Part shown: positions 1 through 4,702 of the stretch, piece after piece
Layout of the letters: each line of letters starts with the position of its first letter
How positions within the stretch are numbered: the first letter of the stretch is position 1
DNA from: Thermoplasmata archaeon
Lineage (GTDB): Archaea; Thermoplasmatota; Thermoplasmata; Thermoplasmatales; Thermoplasmataceae
Reading direction: 5' to 3'
Length of the DNA stretch: 5,056 bases
NCBI GenBank assembly: GCA_021790415.1
Contig: JAJYDZ010000172.1
Location: 1 to 5,056 of the forward strand
Notes under the pieces: generated by a model
Database searches by the model: none
The model's input: the letters and a program-made list of their open reading frames with translations, nothing else
What the model was told of the DNA's origin: nothing
Translations under genes and position numbers: made by a program

Positions 1-30
1 TGCATAACTATGGAAAATCAATCGTAATAA

Positions 31-39
31 AGGGAGGAG
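31..39 (+). promoter_or_regulatory. Shine-Dalgarno site for the small ORF at 48
   Basis: A strong purine-rich SD sequence (AGGGAGGAG) ends 8 bases before the ATG at 48. It is the main reason to place a start there, because the reading frame itself is open back to the left edge of the window. Confidence 0.6.
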
Positions 40-47
40 AGAAGAAG

Positions 48-158
48 ATGGACATAAACACAAAGAAGGTCAAGCTGGTAAAATATGGAAAAGGATTGAG
101 GTTCACTGCCCAATTCCTCCCACCTCTGAAGAAGGTGGGTATACTTGGGGGGAGTTAG
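48..158 (+). CDS. Small 36-aa protein resembling the N-terminal part of an AbrB/MazE-type DNA-binding domain
   Basis: The ORF encodes 36 residues and stops at TAG immediately before the ATG of the next gene. Residues 8-20 (KVKLVKYGKGLRF) followed by a Pro-Pro-Leu-Lys-Lys-x-Gly-Ile-x-Gly-Gly run resemble the first hairpin of AbrB/MazE/SpoVT domains, where a V-x-x-Y/G-x-S-L-x-hydrophobic strand is followed by P-x-x-h-x-x-h-G-h-x-x-G. AbrB-type proteins are DNA-binding antitoxins or autoregulators and act as swapped dimers. This one ends where the second half of the domain would begin, so it is either a truncated domain or a very small variant. It lies in the same orientation and frame as the Panacea-like gene, which suggests the first cistron of a toxin-antitoxin operon. 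The frame stays open upstream to the window edge, so it could instead be the end of a longer protein; the strong SD argues against that. The family match is by eye only. Confidence 0.42.
   Translation: MDINTKKVKLVKYGKGLRFTAQFLPPLKKVGILGGS
147..154 (+). promoter_or_regulatory. Shine-Dalgarno site for the Panacea-like gene
   Basis: GGGGGGAG lies 4 bases before the ATG at 159, inside the last codons of the small upstream ORF. The two reading frames are therefore tightly coupled: the upstream TAG and the downstream ATG are adjacent. Confidence 0.5.
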
Positions 159-755
159 ATGAACAAGGTGATAGACATACCAGACAGCCATGGCCAGTAT
201 GAGAAGGTGGACATTTTCGCCGTTGGTGATATGATAGATAAAGCAATAGTTCATCTTGCGGATGGAAAAGAATTGGGAAAATTAAGTCTTCAGAAAGGTG
301 TATTCCTGTATTTACTATCCCTTTCTACAAAAAGAAATTACGACTTCAAGAAAGTGGCAAATTTAGCAGGATTCGAACCATATAAATTCGGGCCATTTAG
401 CGAATTTCTTGAAGGTGAGCTTGAACAATTAAAAGGATATAAAGAAGTTCAGATATCCGGCACAAATGAAGAAAAGGTAAAGTCATTTCAAGAGTCGTCA
501 GCAAAGTACAAACTTGAGGAAGACGAAATGGAGATATTGGCTAATGTCAAGTTCCTAATTGAGAATCTCACCCCCACCGAACTCGCATTCTATGTCTACT
601 TCAATCCTGCAATAGACGAAGATGTACGGGAATACTTCACCTCAAATTCAGAAATAAAAGAAAAGCTTAAGAACGAACGGATGAAATATGTACGAAGCTT
701 GAAAAATAAAAACATAATTGATGATGAAGCTGCAGACCTGATAATTTATGGCTAA
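159..755 (+). CDS. SocA/Panacea-like (DUF4065/YwgA-type) protein, probable antitoxin
   Basis: This 198-aa protein carries features of the Panacea (SocA, DUF4065) and related YwgA-type domains. A K-L-x-L-Q-K-hydrophobic helix at residues 41-53 (KLSLQKGVFLYLL) is followed at 72-94 by F-E-P-Y-K-F-G-P-F-S with a downstream leucine/glutamate helix (FLEGELEQLKGY). In the family this is the 'KLQK...YKYGP' signature. Panacea domains neutralise many unrelated toxins by direct binding, while SocA is a proteolytic adaptor for its toxin SocB. The remaining C-terminal half (about 100-198) is highly charged and helical, which fits a toxin-contacting extension. The start is well placed by GGGGGGAG just upstream. 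The gene overlaps the PIN-like gene downstream by 8 bases, the usual antitoxin-toxin order. No enzymatic motif is seen. The neighbourhood supports an antitoxin role; the domain assignment is moderately strong, and the function is inferred. Confidence 0.62.
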   Translation: MNKVIDIPDSHGQYEKVDIFAVGDMIDKAIVHLADGKELGKLSLQKGVFLYLLSLSTKRNYDFKKVANLAGFEPYKFGPFSEFLEGELEQLKGYKEVQISGTNEEKVKSFQESSAKYKLEEDEMEILANVKFLIENLTPTELAFYVYFNPAIDEDVREYFTSNSEIKEKLKNERMKYVRSLKNKNIIDDEAADLIIYG

Positions 756-1323
756 TCCGAACATCCGCTTGGTTGACTCTGACGTTATTTCAAATTTATT
801 GATTATGTCTGTTCGAAGCGATGTCTCGGTTAGTTTTATGAAGCCTTCATTTAATTTCCAATTAGTAACTACTCAAGTCGTTATTCAAGAAGTACAGACT
901 TGGATCAACAAGATTCAGCAAACCAATAAGATCAAAGACAATGCAGTTAATGATAATACAGTAAACGAAATAAAACGATCTTGGGTGAACATCAAAGGAC
1001 TATTCAGTGTTAAAGAAGTAAAGGAGGATCCATCGACATTCAAGAACAGAGGTGAACACTCACTTGTAGATGCTTTGCCTGTTAAGAAAGAAAATTGTAA
1101 AGTTGTATCGAATAATGAAGCAGACGTGATAAAATTTTTCAAGAGTAGAAAATTAACTAAGAAATATTATCAACCACCCTTTGAGTTTTATGAAGAAATG
1201 GAAAAATTTTGGTTTATTGACTATAAAGACATGATTCGCTTCATCATACTTTCCAATCATGATTTTAGAGTGATTCAAAAAAAGAATTTAGGCAATATTC
1301 TGACCAGAGTAAAAATAAGGTAG
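748..1323 (+). CDS. PIN-domain-like ribonuclease, probable toxin
   Basis: The 191-aa product shows the spaced acidic residues of PIN-domain nucleases. D10 (with D12) lies in the opening strand (LVDSDVISNLL). E48 lies in a T-x-x-V-h-x-E-h stretch (TTQVVIQEV), E103 in an R-G-E-H-S motif, and D126 follows a strand (CKVVSNNEAD), where PIN proteins have their last catalytic Asp. PIN toxins (VapC type) are Mg-dependent endoribonucleases that cut tRNA, rRNA or mRNA, and are held inactive by the co-encoded antitoxin. Classical VapC proteins are about 130 residues; this protein adds roughly 60 C-terminal residues, rich in aromatic and acidic residues between 138 and 165. Its ATG lies inside the 3' end of the Panacea-like gene, with no good SD, so translation is probably coupled. 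Codons are very AT-rich (positions 1081-1140 are only about 27% GC), which suggests recent transfer. A different PIN-like nuclease role is possible. Confidence 0.6.
   Translation: MANPNIRLVDSDVISNLLIMSVRSDVSVSFMKPSFNFQLVTTQVVIQEVQTWINKIQQTNKIKDNAVNDNTVNEIKRSWVNIKGLFSVKEVKEDPSTFKNRGEHSLVDALPVKKENCKVVSNNEADVIKFFKSRKLTKKYYQPPFEFYEEMEKFWFIDYKDMIRFIILSNHDFRVIQKKNLGNILTRVKIR
1255..1264. repeat. 10-base palindrome AATCATGATT, copy 1
   Basis: A perfect self-complementary 10-mer lies inside the 3' end of the PIN-like gene. An identical copy lies at 1324-1333, directly after the stop codon. The two copies start 69 bases apart. A binding or processing role is conceivable, but chance is also possible in AT-rich DNA. 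Confidence 0.35.
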
Positions 1324-1333
1324 AATCATGATT
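1324..1333. repeat. 10-base palindrome AATCATGATT, copy 2
   Basis: This second identical palindrome begins at the first base after the PIN gene stop codon. It is followed by a loose pair of direct repeats (GATTGTCTAT at 1334-1343 and AATCGTCTAT at 1352-1361, 8 of 10 bases alike) just outside the transposase remnant. No T-rich terminator follows. Confidence 0.35.
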
Positions 1334-1357
1334 GATTGTCTATTTATAGTTAATCGT

Positions 1358-1811
1358 CTATATAATTATACTCCCATTCAGGAACTTCCTGTTCCGGCTT
1401 TTTACAAACGTTTTGCTGCATGATAGCTTCATGAAACTTTCTTGTATTGTGTTCTTCAGATCCATTTCAGAATTTATTGATTCTGTGGACACAATTCTCT
1501 TACACTTTTCCATATGAACTCAATGGGATTCAAATCTAGTGAATATGGCGGGAGGAATGTGATTCAGTTCCCCTATTTTCATTAAAAGAAGAATGTCACA
1601 TTCTCCTTTCTTGAGGGATCCTGAAAATCAGCAACACTGTTGCAGTTGAGAGAGTAGAATCCAGGGATGTTTACCCGTATTTTGACGCATCCTTTGCGAT
1701 TTCAGGTTTGGCGAAAGCGTACACCTTTACTGTGTTTACTGTGATTTGGAGTGCAGATTCATTAAAGAACCCTGCCTATATTAGATTAACAGGGAATCCT
1801 AGGAGGTTTAT
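1358..1811 (-). pseudogene. Decayed IS630-family (Tc1/mariner-like DDE) transposase
   Basis: Reading the minus strand in shifting frames recovers the C-terminal half of an IS630-type transposase. From about 1787 down come an Ala-Gly-Phe-Phe-Asn-Glu-Ser-Ala-Leu-Gln block (the family's catalytic D-E-S box) and K-P-E-I-A-K-D-A-S-K-Y-G. Then come N-I-P-G-F-Y-S-L-N-x-N-S-V, L-M-K-I-G-E-L-N, and the hallmark LPPYSLDLNPIEFIWKSV with the catalytic Glu. The tail (RIVSTESINSEMDLKN, ending in a TAG at 1360-1358) follows after a one-base deletion. Decay is extensive. The first catalytic Asp reads Asn (AAT at 1761-1763) and in-frame stops interrupt the frame. Several frameshifts are needed, and the stretch that should carry the second Asp (DNF/DNA box) is missing between ELN and LPP. 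The N-terminal helix-turn-helix part is not recognisable and no terminal inverted repeats were identified. It cannot make active transposase. Confidence 0.82.
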
Positions 1812-1961
1812 TCACAAACGCTCGTATACACATCTTTTCAACTTGCAGTAGAAGTGTTTCCCTCCCTCCTCTTCGTATTCGGCAATTTGGCACTGTACGA
1901 TTTCCAGCTCCTCATAATCGAAAACACATGGAAAAGGGGAAGTCTTGGGACACCGATACAT
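1812..1961 (-). CDS. Possible 49-aa cysteine-rich small protein
   Basis: An ATG at 1961 opens a 49-residue frame ending at TGA 1814-1812. The peptide starts M-Y-R-C-P-K and has cysteines at 4, 12, 24, 39 and 44, with an acidic middle (DYEELEIVQCQIAEYEEEGG) and a basic end (YCKLKRCVYERL). Pairs C4/C12 and C39/C44 could bind zinc, and the composition looks protein-like rather than random. Against it, no clear SD lies at the right distance. The frame is the same as that of the transposase remnant directly downstream, so the ORF may be a relic of a degraded upstream gene or of the element itself. I do not recognise the family and assign no function. Confidence 0.3.
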   Translation of the reverse strand: MYRCPKTSPFPCVFDYEELEIVQCQIAEYEEEGGKHFYCKLKRCVYERL

Positions 1962-2092
1962 GCCTGTTTCTTATTCTTCCCCTTCTAGATCTCCCTTTCA
2001 TATTATTCTGGAATTTATGGGTGTTCTTGGCTGCTCTCTCGAATTCCAATTCTTTTCCTTTCTATCCATGTTTTCACTCCTTCAGATTCCTC
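1962..2092 (-). other. Remnant spacer with very short ORFs, no clear gene
   Basis: Downstream of the small membrane protein on the minus strand there is a good SD (AAGGAG) followed by an ATG at 2069, but that frame gives only 23 codons (1998-2069) before TGA. A GTG start in another frame gives 20. The minus strand here is purine-rich like coding DNA yet interrupted in all three frames, so this is probably degenerate sequence next to the dead insertion element. Confidence 0.4.
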
Positions 2093-2329
2093 TCAATCTC
2101 CCTTAATTTCTTTAAGATTTCTCTCCCATCTGTTCCTTGCCCTTATCGATGTTAAAATTCCCAGAATACTCAATATAATAACTCCTATGGAAATATACAG
2201 TGGATAGATTGGCCCAACCAGGATTGCCTTTCCGGAAAGTATTGTTATCAGTGCAATTAAATAATAGGTCAATAAAGCAATTGCAATTATAAGGAGTGAA
2301 ATGTTTATTTTGTTCGAAAAAGGTCTCAA
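2093..2329 (-). CDS. Small two-helix membrane protein, unknown function
   Basis: The 78-aa product has two hydrophobic segments, about residues 9-31 and 40-62, separated by a short turn (GKAILVGP). A strongly charged tail (RARNRWERNLKEIKGD) should lie in the cytoplasm by the positive-inside rule. The start codon is TTG at 2329, overlapping the stop of the upstream regulator in the sequence TTGA. A GGAGAGGG Shine-Dalgarno run lies 6 bases upstream, which supports this start. No catalytic or binding motif is seen. Coupling to a winged-helix-type gene suggests an operon in which the regulator controls, or is controlled by, the membrane protein, but the function is unknown. Confidence 0.6.
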   Translation of the reverse strand: MRPFSNKINISLLIIAIALLTYYLIALITILSGKAILVGPIYPLYISIGVIILSILGILTSIRARNRWERNLKEIKGD

Positions 2330-2613
2330 TTCAATCCCTCTCCAGGAATCTCCTCAATATCATTAAACTTCTCAGCAACCTTCTTTCCATTTTCTGATAA
2401 TGTAATCATCTTCTTGCTTGGATAACTTCGTGAATCAATCCTGCCCTTTACTAAGTCCATGTCTTTGAGAAGATCCGGGAAAGATCTCCCCTGATGGGTT
2501 ACTATGCGCGAACCTGGCCATATATTTGAGAGCATGACCTCATCTCTTGAGTCCAGGGGCATTAAACGTCGAATTACGCCTGATTGTGATTCGAAATATT
2601 CCACCTTTGACAA
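2326..2613 (-). CDS. Winged-helix-like putative transcriptional regulator
   Basis: This is a 95-aa protein whose C-terminal half resembles an archaeal MarR/ArsR-like winged helix. A Ser-Phe-Pro-Asp-Leu-Leu-Lys-Asp-Met-Asp-Leu-Val-Lys-Gly-Arg-Ile segment (44-59) matches the helix-turn-recognition-helix pattern. A Pro-Ser-Lys-Lys-Met-Ile-Thr-Leu-Ser-Glu-Asn-Gly-Lys-Lys-Val-Ala-Glu-Lys wing and closing helix (65-82) matches the common 'hTLTEKGKKhAEKL' ending. The expected start is TTG at 2613, and GTG at 2604 is an alternative; no ATG is available in frame. There is no SD, but a TATA-like element about 27 bases upstream fits leaderless transcription. The 3' end overlaps the membrane-protein gene by four bases. 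The region between helices is poorly conserved by eye, so the family is tentative; it is likely a local regulator of its own operon. Confidence 0.5.
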   Translation of the reverse strand: MSKVEYFESQSGVIRRLMPLDSRDEVMLSNIWPGSRIVTHQGRSFPDLLKDMDLVKGRIDSRSYPSKKMITLSENGKKVAEKFNDIEEIPGEGLN

Positions 2614-2635
2614 TATGTGTATAAATTCATGGTAG

Positions 2636-2645
2636 CATAAATACT
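2636..2645 (-). promoter_or_regulatory. Candidate TATA box for the regulator/membrane-protein operon
   Basis: On the minus strand AGTATTTATG is centred about 27 bases upstream of the TTG at 2613, the normal archaeal spacing for a transcript that begins at or next to the start codon. A second AT-rich element, TTTATACA near 2619-2626, is too close to serve that start. Confidence 0.4.
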
Positions 2646-2724
2646 ATGGGTGCTATTTGCTAAAGCGACAAATACATATGATGACACATTGTATTTCATA
2701 TCACCAGATAGCTTATGATAGAAT

Positions 2725-3423
2725 TCATGCCATTCTTAAGAGTCTCAGTGCCTGGGCATTGTATGGCGTGAGTTTTATCTCGCCGTTTGATCCCTGTATG
2801 ACTATGTCGTAATCCCTGAATATTCTCACAGTATCGCCTGGTAGAATGGAAGCTGAAGCCATTGTCTTGAGTAAATCTCTATCCTCGAATGAAATCCTCT
2901 GGACCCTGTATGTTCCATCGATTACTAGAGAAGACGGGACATCTCCCATTCTCTGATCAGGATTTGTGGGATTTCCATGCGGACATGTTGCCGGACTGCC
3001 AAGTTTCCTGAAAAGAGTTTCAACCCTTTCATCCTTGAAGATATGCTCAAGTTCCATCACAGCAGAGTGTGTCTCTTCCCACGGGACTTCCAGCATGTTA
3101 TATGCAAATACTTCAGATATTCTGTGCGTCCTCACCAGGGGGATTGCAGCTCTCCTCCCTGCAGGTGTGAAATCAATCTTCTTGCCGTTCTTCCTCACCA
3201 TGCCATCATCTATAATCTTCTGAATATATTCATGGGCGGTTGGCGGAGATATCTTCAATCTCCGGGAAATATCTATTTCACTTACTGAATCGAAGGACTC
3301 GAGAAATTCCCACACAACAAGCAGATAGTCCTCCCTGTTAAGAGTCACGGTTACTGATCTTTGCTTAATAGATAAGGATTCTCGGAATGAATTTTCCTGA
3401 AGGATAGACTCAGCGTATCCCAT
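2725..3423 (-). CDS. DtxR/IdeR/MntR-family metal-dependent transcriptional regulator
   Basis: The 232-aa protein has the full three-domain DtxR layout. There is an N-terminal winged helix (about 30-90, recognition helix PPTAHEYIQKII at 60-71) and a metal-binding and dimer domain (about 95-155). The C-terminal FeoA/SH3-like domain spans about 168-230. Such proteins bind Fe(II) or Mn(II) and repress metal-uptake genes. Diagnostic residues line up with DtxR: RTHRISEVF (H100, E104), WEETH (H119), ELEH (E126, H127) and the family block CPHGNP (147-152). Two primary-site ligands differ: D32 stands where DtxR has M10 (as in MntR D8), and M123 where DtxR has C102 and MntR has E99. The ATG start gives about 25 extra N-terminal residues compared with DtxR; a GTG at codon 26 would give the usual length. 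It is transcribed divergently from the adenosyltransferase gene. Which metal it senses cannot be read with confidence. Confidence 0.88.
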   Translation of the reverse strand: MGYAESILQENSFRESLSIKQRSVTVTLNREDYLLVVWEFLESFDSVSEIDISRRLKISPPTAHEYIQKIIDDGMVRKNGKKIDFTPAGRRAAIPLVRTHRISEVFAYNMLEVPWEETHSAVMELEHIFKDERVETLFRKLGSPATCPHGNPTNPDQRMGDVPSSLVIDGTYRVQRISFEDRDLLKTMASASILPGDTVRIFRDYDIVIQGSNGEIKLTPYNAQALRLLRMA

Positions 3424-3451
3424 CTAACCGTTTAGAAAAAAAAGATCAATA

Positions 3452-3462
3452 CGTTTTATAGG
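3452..3462. promoter_or_regulatory. Shared divergent TATA element between dtxR-like and pduO-like genes
   Basis: CGTTTTATAGG on the plus strand reads CCTATAAAACG on the minus strand, a good archaeal TATA box that way. It lies about 34 bases from the regulator's ATG at 3423 and about 33 from the adenosyltransferase ATG at 3490. TATA-to-start spacing of about 26 would give leaders of roughly 8 bases in both directions. A T8 run follows on the minus strand. Neither gene has a good SD, which fits short-leader transcripts. Confidence 0.5.
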
Positions 3463-3489
3463 CATAACTAATCAGTGTTGTGATGTTAT

Positions 3490-4035
3490 ATGTTCACGCG
3501 CAAAGGAGACAGTGGAAGTACTGACACAGGTGACAGGAGAAGGGTATCAAAGTCGTCTTCACTGGTTGAGGTGGAAGGGACCCTGGATGAAGCGCTCTCA
3601 AACATAGGCAATGCAATTGCCCTGTCAAAATGGGAGGATATAAAAAAAGATCTTAGAGTAACACAGGAAGATCTTTTCACTCTTGGTGAGGAAATTACGG
3701 CTTCAGGCCATGCACGAAAACTTGACCCGGCTAGAGTGGAATGGCTTGAGGAAAGGGTTGTAAGCTACCGCAAGGAAGTCGGTCCAATAAGGCTTTTTAT
3801 CGTCCCGGACGGAACACCTCAGTCGACATCGCTGCATATTGCCAGGACCGTGGTGAGAAGACTTGAAAGAATAATTGTCGGGACTAAGGAGGAACTTTCC
3901 ACTCCGGATCATATAATTGCATATGCCAACAGGCTTTCTTCGCTGTTGTTTATGGTTGCAATACTGTCAAACAAAAGACAGGGTGTTCAGGAAAGGATCT
4001 GGGATATCAGAGGAAAGAATGAAGATCACGAGTAA
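3490..4035 (+). CDS. PduO-type ATP:cob(I)alamin adenosyltransferase
   Basis: The enzyme transfers the adenosyl group of ATP to cob(I)alamin to make coenzyme B12 for enzymes such as methylmalonyl-CoA mutase or class II ribonucleotide reductase. At 181 aa it has the family length, and it acts as a cytoplasmic trimeric helical bundle. The N-terminal ATP loop TRKGDSG (3-9), V-S-K (19-21) and G-T-L-D-E (30-34) are present. F103 in the LFIVP strand, the R119-x-x-x-R123-R124-x-E126 helix and N147-R148-L149-S150 also match the conserved active-site segments. S151 replaces the Asp that usually follows NRLS, a small oddity. It lies divergently from the dtxR-like regulator and ends 13 bases before the convergent lipB stop. 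Thermoplasma acidophilum has a structurally studied orthologue beside its 2-oxoacid dehydrogenase genes, as far as I recall. The ATG at 3490 is preceded by no SD, so a short-leader transcript is likely. Confidence 0.9.
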   Translation: MFTRKGDSGSTDTGDRRRVSKSSSLVEVEGTLDEALSNIGNAIALSKWEDIKKDLRVTQEDLFTLGEEITASGHARKLDPARVEWLEERVVSYRKEVGPIRLFIVPDGTPQSTSLHIARTVVRRLERIIVGTKEELSTPDHIIAYANRLSSLLFMVAILSNKRQGVQERIWDIRGKNEDHE

Positions 4036-4048
4036 CTGTTGCACGTTA

Positions 4049-4702
4049 TTATTTCCATAATATCGCCGAAGACTTCCTTTCGAATGTTCCCAATTCCTCC
4101 GAGAAAACGGAAATAAGCACATTAATTAAATCGTCCCTATCTATTTCAATATACCCCATGACAGATGAATCCATTCCACAAGGGTTTATTCTTGAAAACC
4201 CCTCAAGAACCTCTTTCCCTATGTTTATTGAGATCCCATGGTAGGAAACCCCATTTTCAATGGCCAGTCCCATGGAGGCAACTTTTTTCTTTTCTTTTCC
4301 ATTTCCTATCCATATTCCGGGTTCATCACCCACAGAGGCTTCAAAACCAAAAGTAGCAAGCGATTTTATCACAATCCCCTCAAGCTTTACCACAAAACTT
4401 CTGACATCAATCTTTCCCTCTTTTTCCCAGATCTTCAGGATAGGGTATATGACCAACTGCCCCGGACCATGGTAGGTGACGTCTCCACCCCTTTCGGTCT
4501 TTATCACATCTATGCTGCCATAATTGGATGGATCGTCTCTTCTTCCGGTTGTGTATACCGGTGGATGTTCAAGAAATAAGAGGACATCTGGTATGCTGTT
4601 ATTGAGCCTTCTGGACACCAGATCCTTCTGAAACTTCAAGCATTCCAGGTAATCTATTTGGCCAAGATCAATTGCGAGGTTTGAAGTGTAACGGTTTTCC
4701 AT
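4049..4702 (-). CDS. lipB: Lipoyl(octanoyl) transferase LipB
   Basis: LipB moves octanoate from octanoyl-ACP (or another carrier) onto the lipoyl-domain lysine, the first step of lipoate biosynthesis; LipA then inserts sulfur. The 217-aa protein carries all family signatures: LEHPPVYTTGRR (44-55), RGGDVTYHGPGQLVIYPI (71-88), KVASMGLAI (140-148), GVSYHGISINI (151-161) and INPCGM (172-177). K140 and C175 form the expected Cys-Lys catalytic pair. The ATG at 4702 is preceded by GGAG (4710-4713 on the plus strand) and overlaps the end of lpd by 35 bases, indicating translational coupling. No lipA is in the window; an operon with lpd and perhaps E1/E2 genes further right is likely. The octanoyl donor in archaea, which lack ordinary fatty acid synthesis, is unclear. 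Confidence 0.94.
   Translation of the reverse strand: MENRYTSNLAIDLGQIDYLECLKFQKDLVSRRLNNSIPDVLLFLEHPPVYTTGRRDDPSNYGSIDVIKTERGGDVTYHGPGQLVIYPILKIWEKEGKIDVRSFVVKLEGIVIKSLATFGFEASVGDEPGIWIGNGKEKKKVASMGLAIENGVSYHGISINIGKEVLEGFSRINPCGMDSSVMGYIEIDRDDLINVLISVFSEELGTFERKSSAILWK

Noticed and set aside
10..27. Short frame ATG...TAA at the left edge
   Set aside because: Only five codons lie before the stop. The same frame is open to the edge and could be the end of an upstream gene, but there is too little sequence to support either reading.
364..380. GGATTCGAACC resembling a tRNA T-arm on the minus strand
   Set aside because: The flanking bases do not form the five-pair T stem or an acceptor stem, and no D or anticodon arm is visible. 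It lies inside the conserved G-F-E-P part of the Panacea-like gene.
1998..2069. 23-codon minus-strand ORF with a good AAGGAG SD
   Set aside because: The peptide shows no recognisable motif and lies in degenerate sequence beside the dead transposase. The SD may be a remnant of a broken gene.
1928..2155. 75-aa hydrophobic plus-strand ORF
   Set aside because: It is a low-complexity Phe/Leu/Ser/Pro translation of the pyrimidine-rich strand opposite purine-rich minus-strand sequence. It overlaps the end of the membrane-protein gene and has no SD or family motif.
2966..3288. Two plus-strand ORFs opposite the DtxR-like gene
   Set aside because: They are antisense shadows of a well-supported gene and show no motif.
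4047..4062. TATTAT-TTCC-ATAATA hairpin between the convergent pduO-like and lipB genes as a terminator
   Set aside because: It is a six-pair stem of only A/T pairs overlapping the lipB stop codon, with no T-run after it in either direction; too weak to call.
4165..4579. Three plus-strand ORFs opposite lipB
   Set aside because: They are antisense to conserved LipB motifs, and their translations are low-complexity Phe/Ser/Pro-rich.
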